Source: Guadua angustifolia (Eukaryota > Streptophyta > Magnoliopsida > Poales > Poaceae). From it: a DNA stretch of 64,000 nt. Where the stretch lies: positions 25,054,852 to 25,118,851 of the forward strand of contig CM070508.1 in NCBI GenBank assembly GCA_036346375.1, given 5' to 3'. The notes under the pieces are model-generated. The model was not told the origin of the DNA. It searched no databases and saw only the letters and a list, made by a program, of their open reading frames with translations. Made by a program: the position numbers and the translations under genes. This document shows, in pieces, positions 33,745-46,099 of this stretch. Every line of letters starts with the position of its first letter. The first letter of the stretch is position 1.

Positions 33745-36129
33745 TCATTTCAACTCCTTCCCACGACGACCTTTCATCTTATGGAAACGATCAACAATGA
33801 TCTCATTAGATATTGAGTCCAATATTTCCTTCTCGACAAAGCAAATGAGACTAAAACTCAAGAATTCATCACCAATTTTGTTACGCAGTGCGTTTTTCAC
33901 AATCTTCATAGCTGAAAAACATCTCTCAACAGTTGCTGTGGCCACGGGGAGAGTTAGTGCTAGCTTTAAAAGCCGATACACTAAAGGATAGGAAAGATGC
34001 TTCCTTGCAACCACCATCAATTTAGCTAAATCACCTATGCTTTGCAAGCTAGCAAACCTTTCATCATGGAGTACATTATCAATGTATAGACCAAGTTCAC
34101 GCTCAAGGGTCACCATATTATTATGATCAAAGTCATCAGGATAAAGCTTTGCTAAGGCAATCAACTTCTCCTTGTCAAAATGAGAGAATAAATCACATGG
34201 GCTCAAAGCAGACATACACATGAGCAACTCAGAGTTCACCTCATTGAATCTTGCATTAAACTCTTCTCCTAACAGGTCAAGGACAGCAAAGAAACAATCA
34301 ACCCGGTAATGGTGCTCATTGTTTATGCCAGTGCATTGTCGTGGCTTCTTTGGATTTACAAAGTCTTTTTCCATGTCCATCATAGAAATATCATGATTCT
34401 CACAAAAGCTATATATCTTGTTCAAAAGAGATTCCCACCCATCTTGGCTTCTAATTTTTTTTAGTTCTCTCTTAGCAGATTCTACATCTGAAATAGCATT
34501 CACAATGTCTTTATCCTTTCTCTGTAAGGTTTTTGACAGCCCATTTGTTAAAGCCAATATCATCATCATCATATGCAAAAAAAATGCGAAATCAAAGGAC
34601 TGGAAATATTTTAAAAGACCATTAGCTTGGCGTTTCTTGTACGCATCTGCACCATCTTCCTCAACATATTCTAGTACTTTGACCACTGATCGAAACATTT
34701 TAGACAAACCCAACAATGTTTTATAGTGAGAGTTCCATCGAGTGTCACCTGGTCGCTGAAGACAAAGTTCTTGATTTAATCCAGTTCTTGTTCCAATCTC
34801 TCCACTGCCAATTGCTTTTTTCACTTCTTCCTGATGATGTTCTCGAAGTTTGTCCTTTCTCTTGCAAGATGATCCAACCACATTTAGCAAAACTGATATC
34901 ATATCAAAGAAATCTCCAACATCGAATATCTTTTTTGCAATGGCCACAACAACTAAGTTTAGTTTATGAGCAAAACAATGTATGTAATATGCTGAACCAT
35001 TCTCTCCCTTGATTTTAGCTTGCAGGCCATTAAACTCACCAAACATGTTGATTGCTCCATCATAGCCTTGGCCTCTAACTTGTTTTAGGCTTAAACCAAG
35101 ATCTGCAAACAAGAAATCAATACAAGACTTGAGATAAGCGGCTGTTGTCTCCTCCACGTGAACAACACCAACAAACTTTTCCTTGACCAGTCCACATTTG
35201 TCAAGATATCTTAAAACCACTGCCATTTGCTCTTTGTCAGAGACATCTCAACACTCATCAACCAATAAGCTGAAAATATCACTACCAATTTCTTCCATGA
35301 TACGGCCCAATATTTCTCTTGCAAAGCATTCAGTAATATCTCTTTGAATTTTTGGAGACAACAATTGATTATTCAGTGGAGCATTTTTGAATGCCTTGGC
35401 AATAACATCATTTTGGTTGATAGTATACTCCATCAATTGCAAATAGTTTCCTTTATTTTCAGACTCTTTTGATTCATCATGGCCACGAAAAGGTTGTCCT
35501 TGATGCAACAAGTATCGACATACATCAATGGCAGCATTTAATCGTATAAGATGCTCATTGTCACCAATTTGATCTCGTTTATGCAGAGCCACAGGGATTG
35601 ATTGATCTAATTTCAGTAGGTCCTCACAGTCGTTGACGGCCTTGTTGTGAAAACTACTACGAGCACCAACATGAGTCACAAATCTTTCAGTCTTGTTCCA
35701 AGAGTTGAAGCCTTCTACTACAAATGCATCATGCCCATGGTGGTTGTCTCTAATGCTGTCCCTAAACAAATAACAACATAGGCAAAAAGCTTTGTCCTCC
35801 TTCTCATTGTATTCTAACCAATTAGCATATTGATCAAACCACTTAGGATTGAACCGCCTCTTCTTGTTCTTTCCAATATCTCTGTATGGAAAATTAAATT
35901 GGCGAGGCTGATGAGGTCCCCATAACAAATATTTTCTCCTTATCTCCTCATGTTGATTAGGGTGATAATCTGCCATTCCTTTTCTTTTAGCTGGATCTCG
36001 AGGAAGCTTACTCAAATCAATTAGTTGAGGCACTGCAGAGTTATGCCTTGGTGCATGTCCTGGTGCATTTCCACTTGAACTCCCTACATTAGTATTGCAA
36101 TTTGCTGTCCTTATCAAAAATTTCTCCAT
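33745..36129 (-). pseudogene. hAT transposase, TTF-zinc-finger type, one in-frame stop
   Basis: A 794-codon frame that would be continuous but for one TGA at 35248-35250, between codon 293 and the rest. Domain order is as in TTF-type hAT transposases. A zinc-finger region sits at about residues 90-150 (FNPKWFDQYANWLEYNEKED, then FCLCCYLF), followed by a DUF4371/RNase-H-like core (about 160-470) with GYDGAINMFGEFNGLQ and YYIHCFAHKLNLVV. The C-terminal hAT dimerisation block (about 715-775) reads SYPLVYRLLKLALTLPVATA and ERCFSAMKIV. The ATG at 36129 follows a good acceptor (TTTTTGGCAG), indicating a leader intron. The stop replaces a residue in the stretch LLVDEC/DVSDKEQ. A CGA-to-TGA change would explain it but is not proven. 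The remaining frame is undamaged, so inactivation looks recent. Confidence 0.92.
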
Positions 36130-36320
36130 TTTCTTTTCCTGCCAAAAAGTTACAAGTTTGCATAAGAGGGTACATAATTTTACTCCTACAGCACTTAAGG
36201 GAATAGCAATTAAGAAAAAGCGAAAACTTTGCATAGTAAATAAGAGAATTACCAAGTTAAAAACGCAAGCATAAAAGTGAGATGCTCCTTCAGGACCTTC
36301 ACGACGAAGTAATCATGCAC

Positions 36321-36346
<26 letters not shown>
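36321..36346 (+). repeat. (GA)13 microsatellite in the hAT leader
   Basis: An uninterrupted AG/GA run within the 5' leader of the transposase gene, reading as a CT tract in the transcribed direction. CT tracts are common in plant leaders. No function is shown here. Confidence 0.9.
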
Positions 36347-36351
<5 letters not shown>

Positions 36352-36718
36352 AGATCACAGCGAACTTGTAATTGTTCCCGTTGTCCACGTCTCCACGAGC
36401 GAGTCCCCGAACACGAAGTAGCACGGCACCTGGGGCGCGGTGCAGGCGAGCCGACTGCCGGTCGATGACTGTGGGCGACGTTTCGACTTCGTTGCTGGCT
36501 GCCTGGCTTCCTACGATAGCTTCTGAAGGAAGCTTTACTTTTTCTATTCTCCCACACATCCTGGATGAATCAGAAATAGGTGGTACCAAACATTTGATTC
36601 GATGGGGACCTCTTAAAAAAAGCGTTAGGCGTATAAGATCAGAAGAAATTTACTGGAGGCCAAGGCCCCCGCTCAGCTCTGTGTGCGTCCGCCCCTGCTA
36701 AAAAGTGATGATTTCCTC

Positions 36719-37190
36719 TATCTCTCGTACACATATGCAAATATCGTGACAAACGACTGACAGTATATAACAATTTGCAGTTTTTGCTCGTTCCTCTACC
36801 TTGCATATCCGCATCAAGCCTAAAGTTTATTTTGATCTTCTCCACAAGAATTCATATTCCAGACCATCCACGTATAGCAAGGAAGTTTCCCTGCGGCTGC
36901 GGTTTCTCAGGTTCTAGATCACGTCAATGGCTATCTGTCGTAGTGTCTAACTGTCAACTGACGGTGCATGACCCCTTGACCATCGATCCATGGAACGTTC
37001 TAGAGCATCTTGGTCGAGAAAACGATAGGAACAGATGTTCTCCTCTCTGATGGACCGAGGACACTTGTCCAGAAGGTGGTATTCCACCTGTGCGAATTTT
37101 GACTAGCCACCGGCTTTTCGCTTGCAGTTCCCTGTCAGGTGCAAATTATTAGATTAAGACAGGTGCAATCATGACACCTTAATGATTAAA
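36719..37190 (+). repeat. Duplicated segment, copy A (partner at 52228-52735)
   Basis: It shares a long colinear stretch with 52228-52735, including ACCTTGCATATCCG, TAAAGTTTATTTTG, CCTTCTCCACAAG-like, AAGGAAGTTTCCCTG-like, GTCAACTGACGGTGC, TGACCCCTTGA, GGAACGTTCTAGA, GTTCTC, TGTCCA and GCCACCGGCTTTTCGCTTGC. No ORF or element ends were recognised. Copy A lacks about 48 bp present in copy B near 36870. Confidence 0.85.
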
Positions 37191-37440
37191 TCCTTTGCAG
37201 TCGACAATCGGATAACTACTGGGTTGCTACAGAAAAAAAACTGACACTGTTTTTAAATAGTACTTTTAAAAGATGGTAAATATTGTTTCTTGATGTAACT
37301 GTTCACATGCAAATGTTTAAGTTGCTGTCCCGTTAGAGAGTAGTCATTGACATCTACAGTAGTATTTCCATGAAGATCACGGTTAACGAACCTGCTGCAT
37401 CACCCGTCGGCCGTCGGCAAGGTCCCAGAGCTGTCATGGT

Positions 37441-38932
37441 CAGGGTTAAACTTTTCGTTTCTTAGGAAAATTCGGATCCTCCCGAAATCCGAAATTTCGG
37501 ATGAAATTTCGGTTTTTTGGCTGGAGTACATTCAAAATTCAAAAAGCAAAATTCAAATCCGGTTTGTTTGGCACCGAAATTTCCGAAATTTTGCCGAAAT
37601 TACCCGAAATTTCGGTCAAAATGCACCGACTGAAAATTGATTCAAACGATGTCAAAAAATTTTGAAATTAATTTTGTAGGTTTCTGACACATTAGAAATG
37701 TTCTCATAAAATTTTCAGGTGATTATCAGTTCTGTGGATTTTTAAAAAATTCAAACATTGGTACTGTCCCGATGAAACGTTAATTAGCAAGTTTTAACCG
37801 GATGAAAAATAGTACAAACAACATTAGAAAATTAAGAAATTTTTTTTGGAGATTTCTGACATATTTATGATATTTTTCTAAAAATTTCAGATGATGATAA
37901 AATGTGAGGAATTTTTAAAAATTCAAACATTGGTACTGTCTTGGTAAAGCACTGAGCGGCAAGTTTCATCCAAATGAAAATGAGAACAAACGAGGTTATA
38001 AAATTTTGAAAAAAAATTTAGATGGTCCTGACACATCCATAATATTCTCATAAAATTTTCATATGATGATCAAGTGTCATGAATGTTTAAAAATTCGAAC
38101 AGTGGTACTATCCTGTTAAAAGGCCGATGATCAATAATAGATTTACTTTACCAATAAGAAAGGTTTAAAATTTTTAAAAATTTTACATAAAGGTGACAAG
38201 GAAATGGTTAATATCTCATAAAAATTTTGAATCATAATCACGCTCCAGTGAATTCATAAAATTCATAGAAGGCACAGTGCCATTTATGTTCTTTCTCTGT
38301 TTGATTTTTGAAATATAATACAACAAATTAAGTTCAGTGCTTACTGCATTGATAGATTTTATTGAGCAAACAAAGAAAGTTAATTTTTTTTTAAAATTTT
38401 ATATAATAGTACTGAGGAAATTATTAATCTTTCATAAAAATTTTAGATGATGATCACACTCGAGAGAATTTATAAAAATCTAACAAGTTTACTGTCCCAA
38501 TTGTGTCCATTCTGTTTTTGATTTTTTAAAGATAGCAAATGATGTTAAATTATTTTAATTTTTTTTGTATGATCCCAAACTACTAATTATGGTATCATAA
38601 ATTTTTCATATTATTATCAAGCTTGTAAATTTTTTTAAAAATCTGACAGTGTTTCTACCCAAATTTTTAAAAATCTCAAAAAATTAGTTTTTCAACAAAT
38701 TTTCATAGAAGATCACTTTCTAATAGGTTATTGGACCAAATCCGGTGCTCAAACTTCAAAAACCGGATTCAAAACCCGAAATTTCGGCGAAATATCCTGA
38801 AATTTCGCCGAAATTTCCAAAAATTACTGTAGCATTTTCAAAATTTTTTGAATTTTTGAATTTGCCCGGCTTCTGCAATCTCGGGGGTTAAATCCAAATT
38901 TTTACCGAATTTCGACAAAAATTTGATCCCTG
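37441..38932. mobile_element. Large non-coding hAT-like element, copy 2 (1492 bp)
   Basis: Ends are CAGGGTTAAACTTTTCG and, reverse-complemented, CAGGGATCAAATTTTTG. GTCATGGT is repeated exactly at 37433-37440 and 38933-38940. Both subterminal regions carry clustered CCGAAATTTCGG-type palindromes. The centre is about six imperfect 165-215-bp units marked by CATTGGTACTGTCC-like motifs at 37760, 37932, 38103, 38271, 38486 and 38649. No coding frame of note. Confidence 0.9.
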
Positions 38933-39279
38933 GTCATGGTTTCGCAAGCACATAAGCCCTTTCCCGTGCACGCGCTTCCTGGATTTGGCTGCAACGTAAG
39001 CTCCGTCATGCTGTGCGTCTCTGGCAAAACCATTTGTTTTAAGACTTCTCTGGCAAAAGTTAATTTTTGGGAAGTAGCAAAGTAGTCGGCGAGTTAAAGA
39101 ATTGCTAGATCTGTTCGGCCTAGTCATCATTGTACCAGTGCCATGCATGGGCATACTTTGACCTCACAGCGGCACCAACGGCCATACATAATTAGAGGTG
39201 AGTATCAAGCTGTGCTAGACCAGTTCGGTATGGGTAGTACACACGAATAATATGTTGGTTGCATTGTAAGTTTTTTAAA

Positions 39280-42200
39280 AAAATTAACAAAAATGACGGG
39301 CAACTTCCCAATCCAAATAATAAACCAACGGCTTACTATTATTGCAACTGATGAAGACGGTGATAGTGTGCTCATAGTCCGTACACCGCTCTAACAAAGT
39401 ATACGTAGAGTTCCATTTTTTCTTCATATCAAGTTTGAATCTTCTTGATGATTTATTGTTGGCCTATAGTACTTTGAGAACTGGGCGTACTTTACAGTTG
39501 AACCTCCAATAAATTGAATAGCATCGCGTATATTCAAACTAGGTTTAATTATATGCAAATCTGCCTGCACAATGAGATTAATTAGGTGGTATATTGTCGG
39601 GATCCGAATATGCAAATCCGGACACTCTATGTATTCCACACTAGTCCAGGATCACGCTAGTGCACATAGGCTCAACATAGATAAATATCACAATCATACT
39701 TAGCGATAACATTATAAAGACTTTTATCAAGTTAAATATAACTGTTGAACGACCTTATGGTCAACCTTACATGAGTATGCCTCACAGGGCTAAGACTGCA
39801 AAGTAAATAAACAACAACGGAAAAAAAACATAAGCATAGAAAACTCCTTCAATCTGCTACATGCAACTGAAGGTTTACACCCTAGTTATTCGCTTCTTCC
39901 TGGTACTCTTCCTCAAAAGTAGGCATTACTTTTTCTCCAACTGGTGATGTTTTGTAGTAAGGGGTAAGTACATAAAGCACTCAATAAGTTGTGCATAGAA
40001 TACAAATCTAATATACTATATGCATGGCTTAGTACAAAGGATAGGCTAACATGGTTGATTTGCATAAACAACATTTGTAAAGGAATATGATAAATAGATT
40101 GAAAGACAGTAAAACAAAAAATAACAATAATAATTTTTGTAATTTTTTTCAATAACCAATTCATAACCTTATTGTACACTTCAACATACATACCCATATT
40201 TATTTTTGATAAAATCTAACCCTTGACTGTAATCACCGAGCAAGGCTCAATACCGCGAGCATGGCTATTTGAATAGGTTTTACACTCTGCAGAGATTATA
40301 CAATTTCCCCACAAGGTACAATCATACACTACAAAGGTGAGTGATTATAACAAAACCTTTTCAATGCCTATCTAAACCCGGTACTACCCACTAAGGTTTC
40401 AACACTGGTGGGACTGGTTACTACATCTAGGGTCCCCCTCTTGCACTATGTGAGGCCACCCGTGCAAGGACTGATTACCACAATCCGGGTTTCACACCAC
40501 CACTAATAGTACCAAAGTTTAGACTCAAGAAATTAGTTGGCTAGGTCTGTCCCGTACCAAACTTGTGGTTATATGAATGACTCAGTTCAAATTCTTACAA
40601 GGTTAAGTCTTTAATTGACCAAGACAAGACTAACTAAAAACCATCATAATTATGAACCAACAATTAGCATAAAAAGCAATACGACCACCTAAGTGCCACA
40701 TTGGCCCACCACAAATGCATGCTACTTGCCTCAATCTAAATCATTTTACCACCCTGATTGATTTACCATGCACCACGTGCCATCAACAACAACAACATTG
40801 TGTGACAACACCCGACACACAAGTTAATAAACGTGTTCCATAATCATTAAATAAGATTAATCATTTTCATATAAAATGGTGACTCATTGCATGTCTAAGC
40901 ATACTATTTGTGTTCTAATTACCTATATTGGCAATTATAGCTATCAACTAATATGAAACCATTCTAGGGTGACAAATGAAATATGACATACGATATGGTA
41001 CGGTGAATGTAATTCAAAGTGGACAATTAACTATTCCCAATATATTTAAAACAAGCGATAATTAAATTAACATGCAATACTTTGAAACAATATAATATTT
41101 AAAGTATGGGTTCAACATGATCAAATCACAACTTGCCTTCAAACAACTCTAACTCCTACTCTAGACCTTACTCGGGTGCTGGATCCTTAATGACAAACTC
41201 ACCGGGCAACTCGACGTTTACGCGTAACGAAAGAGAAAGTAATAAATACCAAAGACAAAGAGTAAAATCAACTCCAAAATTTTTAAAAAAATTTACCATT
41301 AAATATAGCTTGATTTTACAAATTTTTAGAAACTGGAATCACCTCAATCAGAGTTCATATGAGAAAGATATAGCTATTAAAAGTTTGAAATAAAAGATAA
41401 ATCAGAAAATTAGAAAAAATGAATTATTTTTATACTAAAAATAGCATTTTTGACGTCATGCTGACATCAGCACCGAATATGATTTTTGGATAATTATTTT
41501 CCTAAATAAAACTGAATTATGATGTCATGTTGACGTCAGTGGACACGTAGCCCAATCAGATGCTGACACGTGGCGCAACCACAGTGCGACATGCGTCACC
41601 GGTGTATGAACTTGGTCTACAGCTAGTGCTGGTCCATCGTGGACCAGTGGCACTATGCTCGTGCACCAGCTGACGTAAGCCATGGCGTCAGCGGTGACAC
41701 CGGGCCCACTCACGACGCGACACGCGACTGGCGCAGAGCTCAGCGCAATTTCACCTGCCCAATTCAAAACGAACGCCCTAGATTAGCTAACGCAACGCGG
41801 CTATGATCTACTGCAGGTGACACATGGCTGGGTTTTGACCGTTAGATCTAGATTTGATGACTCAGATGATGCGATAGAGACGAAGTGGCACGGCGACGCA
41901 GCTACCCTGGCGGGCAACATGTGGGAAGATCCGAAGCACACACTAAAGATCCGACGGCGTAGACGTGGTGGCACGAGGTGAAACGACGATGGCTATGCAG
42001 TGCAACCGTAGGTGATCGATGCGGATCCAATGGTGATGAAACGGCGGCAAGGAGATGTCTATGTGGTTACTCCGGTGCGTGACACATGGAGAAGATCTAA
42101 TGGTGCCTTACCCGATCCGATGGTCGGCGAAGCTCCTGGTGACGGCAATGGTGCAGCGACATTGGTTCACCAGTGACGAAGACAATGACGTGGCCGACAA

Positions 42201-43760
42201 TGTTTGAGGGCGACTCTGGCGACGTTTTCACCCTCCACGGATGCGTCTTGATGCGATGAACTCAAACCCGGACACAAATGCGACGGAAGACGGTGTACAG
42301 CAAGGGAAACATTGAAGAACCACGGTGGCACGAAGCGGCAACTACAGCAAGCTCGCATGGGCACAAAACGATGTGTCGGCGGGCGTGCGCTAGGTCAAAA
42401 GGTACGGTCCGAGGTGAGGAGTCCAGGGATGTCAACGATGCAATAAATAGGGGCCTAGGAAGGCATGCGTGGCGCAGAAGTCAGAGTCAATTCCGAGGTG
42501 GCGACAGAATCCAGTGGAGATACGGTTCACCAACGTGTCTCCATCTCAGGCATCCACACGACAATGATCCGACGGCTCACACGCACTGGCGACGTGGTGC
42601 AAAGGTGGTCGACAGATCAAGATCCAATGGCTGCTGAGTAGCGCGGCTAGGGTTTGTGGTGAGGCGAGCTACGCGGGCCAGTGGCGCGAGCGGGTTGGGC
42701 CGGACCGGAGGGATTTTGACCCAACACTATCCTCAAAATTTAAAATCATTTTCAAATTAAAATAAATCAGCAAAATAGATTTAGCCAGATAAAATAGCAA
42801 AAATACCAGGAAAATTCTAGAAAATACTTTAAGACATTTAGAACTCAAATAAAATATTTTCAACAAAAGATCATTAGTACTTTTCACTAAATAAACAAAA
42901 GATAGCAAAAGGCTTAATTTCACAAATTCAAAATAAATTAAATAAAATCCTAGAAAATTCCTAAATAAAGGAAAAGCATAATAAATCTAGTAAAAGCAAA
43001 ATTTGGTATGTTACATATATGCACCTCTAGTAGAGTACGAAACCTCCAACATAAGTCTTTAGGTGCTGTGAGAGATATTTTATAGCCGTTGTGTTAGCTG
43101 ATGCATTATCAAGAGTGATGGAAAATAATTTTAATTTCTATTTTAAAGTTAGTAATAACCTCAGGTACACGTGAAATGATAGCCTTTCCAGTGTCTGCCT
43201 CATTGATGACCTAGACCCTATGACCTTTTTATCAAGGAAGTAGTCATTGTCCAAGTAATATGCGACAACACTAAGATAGGTTGCTCTTTGGTGGGATGAA
43301 GTCCACATATCTGAGGTCAAGGCAAAGGAATAACTAACTCTTATGAAGATCTCTTTCAACTTTGCTAGTTTATTTATATACAATGCGTATATGTCACATG
43401 TAGTTATTTTTTTACTAACGTGTTGATATTATAAGCAAAAATCACATTGTATCATCCTTTCAAAACTAGAGCTCTTACCCATGCTAAGTGAAAGATCTTC
43501 TGTAACTATGTGACATGCAATTTCATTCCTAACTACCTCAGTGTTGTATACCCATGTACTTACTGAATCGTTAGTGTTGAAATTGGGCTGTGTCTGGATG
43601 CCCTCGTCTGGTCTTCGTCCTCCACATATGTCTCTGTGTGTCACTTGAGATGACTTGTTCCTCCACATATATGTGAAGATAATTTAGATTGATAGTATTT
43701 ACAAATAGCATAACTACATCACGTTTGTCCATACTATTAATGGTTCTATCCATATATTGC
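39280..43760 (-). pseudogene. Ricesleeper-like hAT transposase pseudogene, split by a solo LTR
   Basis: Two pieces on the minus strand. The upstream piece (43021-43760) encodes RNEIACHIVTEDLSLSMGKS, FERMIQC, SYSFALTSDMWTSSHQRATY and TLDNASANTTAIKYL. The downstream piece (39285-39594) encodes YHLINLIVQADLHIIKPSLN, IRDAIQFIGGSTVKYAQF and KKWNSTYTLLERCTDYE. These are successive blocks of the hAT transposase (DMWTS, LDNASAN, HxxNLxVQ, WNSTY). The LTR lies exactly between RC and YHLINLIV. Frameshifts and stops occur in both pieces, and the dimerisation domain is not found. It was already a pseudogene or has decayed since insertion. Confidence 0.85.
39595..43015 (-). mobile_element. Solo LTR, 3421 bp, gypsy type (probably Tekay/Del-like)
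   Basis: It is bounded by TG at 39595 and CA at 43015, with TATAT at 39590-39594 and 43016-43020 as the 5-bp duplication. Read on the minus strand it starts TGTAACATACCAAATTTTGC, passes an AT-rich part, a GGCCCAACC-type GC switch near 42700, a CTATTTATT promoter-like site near 42450, and ends CGGATCCCGACA. No internal gag-pol sequence lies between the duplications, so it is a solo LTR. The lineage is inferred from length and composition. Confidence 0.9.
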
Positions 43761-43994
43761 TAGCACCATGCCTGTCGACTGCTAAATATGGACATCCGTC
43801 TTGGTTGCACTAATGTAGCGACTTCGGAGCTCGGTGCAGAAATCGATGCCCGTCCAAGATGCATCGATGCACCATCGTTGGGAATGTAAGAGGCATCCTT
43901 AATGTCGTGTGTACCGACCAGATGACGGTCATGCATGTCATAGTCTCCTAAGTTGGGGAAGAGTTATCACAGATCGATGTCTTGATACCGATGA

Positions 43995-44560
43995 TATAAC
44001 ATCCCAATTTTTATCTTTTAATATTCTAATATGTTATATGTGCTTTTTCTGAATTTATTAGAATTTTCTAAAATTTATTTGGATTTATTTATTATTTTTA
44101 AAATATATTCAATATAAAAAGTATTTAAAGTTTGGAAAGTTTAAATAACTTTTGTAAAAAATATTTTATTTGAGTTCCAAATGTCTCAAAATATTTTTTA
44201 TAATTTTCCTGCAATTTTTTTGATATTCTTACTATTTTAATTGAATTATTATAATTTTTAGAAATAAAATAAGTGGAAAAGCTTTTAAAAATGCTTTGAA
44301 TAGTAATGGGCTCAACCGAAGTCCTGTGCATGTGGGCTGGCCTAGTCTGCCTTAGCCCGCTTGGCCCACTCAACCACGAACCCTAGTCGCTTGGATCGGT
44401 GATCGTTGGTTTCGACTGTGTGGTCTAAATCTTGCCACATAAGCTCTAATGATATCAGCCAATAAATCATAATCAAATGAGTATGGATAGATCGTGCCAT
44501 TTCAAAACCCTAATGTGTGAGGACCTTAGATTAAGGTAGCATGGAAGGTCAAGATCGTGC
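43995..44560 (+). mobile_element. 5' part of a gypsy-type LTR, fragment
   Basis: It begins TATAACATCCCAATTTTTAT, a changed form of the TGTAACATCCCAA start seen in long grass gypsy LTRs. An AT-rich part follows, then the switch to GGGCTGGCC/GCCCGCTTGGCCC and ACCCTAG. The same order is seen at the start of the solo LTR at 39595-43015 on the other strand. Its continuation is interrupted by other elements. The piece at 49955-51062 may be its 3' part. Confidence 0.55.
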
Positions 44561-45979
44561 CACATCGTGCTAGCTTGGAGATCGTCAGATCTACCTACCG
44601 TGGATGAGTGGGATTGTGACACATCACCCACGTGGGAGTCTGCCCAATCGATGATGAGTGAGTGGCTCGGATTGTGTCTCCTTGTGGAGCCACTGCCGTA
44701 TCAGAGAACTTCGCTGTTGAGATGTTCATCTTCTCATCTGCTACGTAGACGTCAAGACATCGACGCAAATCACCGCCGCGCCGCCGGTGCCGGAGCTCCA
44801 GATGGGCCCTCAGGTCCCCACGGCTCGTCGCGGAGCTGGGACCTTCTTCTTGCACGCCCTTTCCTTTACTTTAGCCCGCTTGGCCAGAGCGCTTCCCAGC
44901 AGGGCGGCTGGAAGCTTGAGTGCGCTCAACGGGCACCCTTGGCTGAGGGGTACCGATGGTCCCAGACCGGTTGGGCATCACTACATGGAGCTGAGCCACG
45001 TCCATGAGGCCAGCGATATCCCGCAACCACAGCGTGGCCGGGGTGTCCCCTGCAAGTTCCACCGGAGGGTGGTCCAGGAGGAGACGGACCGCATGCAGGT
45101 TCTGGGCCGGAGTGGCGGCCTCCATGGCCAGCCGACGTCGAACTGGAAGCTCGGCCACCACCGTGGGGGCGCCACTGCCCTCCTGCGGGGGCGGCGTGAG
45201 GCGATCCCTCGTTCGGCGAGAGCGCCGGGACATGTTCTTAGTGCTACTAGCCTCCGCCACATCTTGTCGCTGCGAGTGTGAACCCGCCATCACCAGATGC
45301 AAGGTCTTTTCGGACGGAAGACCGAAATCTGCCGGAGAGATAGCTGGATAAGCCAACCACTAGCCCCCTACCTAGCACGCCCCTGTCGGCGTATTTCACC
45401 TGACAAGATCCCGTTAATGGAGTGACTACTCTCTAGACGGAAGATATGGTTCGGTAAAGGGCATCTTTGTGGCTGGAAACCCTAATGTTTCTCGACGACG
45501 GATCCCGAGAATCAGCAAACTGATGGACACCACGGTTTTTACCCAGGTTCAGGCCCCCAGTTTGGGTAATAGCCCTACATCCTGCTGGTTCTTTGTTGAG
45601 GAGAATGTGGGAGTGTTTACAAGGGTTCCCTTCTATGTCTGCTTCTCTATACTCTCTTCTCTAGCCGGCCGACCCCCTTCTCCATGCACCGAGGCGCCCT
45701 TATATAGACGAGGCGGCCTGGGCAGGAGAGAATGGGACGCCATGCTTATCTACAACACATTAATTACACCCATCATTCCAACCTCCACGACGACCCACGA
45801 CTCATTTATTAAGCACGCTTCTGTGGCCTTGTCCTTCGAAGCTCATGTAATGTCTATGAGAGGTCTCACCCAGTCTGCCCGGGACACGACGCTCCTGCGA
45901 TGGGTTTGGTAAGAGGCGTCAGAGGGATGAGCCGTCGTCGTGTCGATAGCCGAGTCCTTCACAATTAATGACCCTAACA
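44561..45979 (-). mobile_element. Truncated gypsy-type retrotransposon: LTR plus gag start
   Basis: On the minus strand an LTR-like promoter region begins near TGTTAGGGTCATTAATTG (45979), has a CTATATAAG TATA box at 45699-45707, and leads through an untranslated region to a gag-like start at 45290. The element breaks near 44560. No second LTR, pol or recognisable primer-binding site was found. Confidence 0.6.
44595..45290 (-). pseudogene. Gypsy gag-like N-terminal fragment, frameshifted
   Basis: From the ATG at 45290 the frame reads MAGSHSQRQD, then a basic Arg-rich part and AQNLHAVRLLLDHPP, to a stop at 44871. A second frame (44595-44855) continues with DLRAHLELRHRRRGGDLRR, which resembles the region between gag N-terminus and capsid in grass gypsy elements. 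No zinc knuckle or protease is present. The identification rests mainly on context. Confidence 0.5.
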
Positions 45980-46099
45980 CGAGGTGCTAGGGGAGGGAAA
46001 CTTCGAGGCAAAGCCTCCCTCTCATTCTTTTGGTTGCCTCCGTGGCCTGACAAGGGGGGCCCGAACGCCCGCCCACTCGCCAGGCCGCCACGCGGGCCA

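Larger units (their letters stand above)
33470..36697 (-). mobile_element. Near-complete hAT element (3228 bp) with perfect 8-bp TSD
   Basis: The left end begins CAGAGGCGGACCCAG and the right end, reverse-complemented, begins CAGGGGCGGACGCAC. CTAAAAAG is repeated exactly outside both ends (33462-33469 and 36698-36705). The single gene runs on the minus strand and covers most of the element, with a leader that contains a (GA)13 tract and an apparent leader intron ending at about 36139. Structure and target duplication are those of a recent insertion. Confidence 0.95.
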
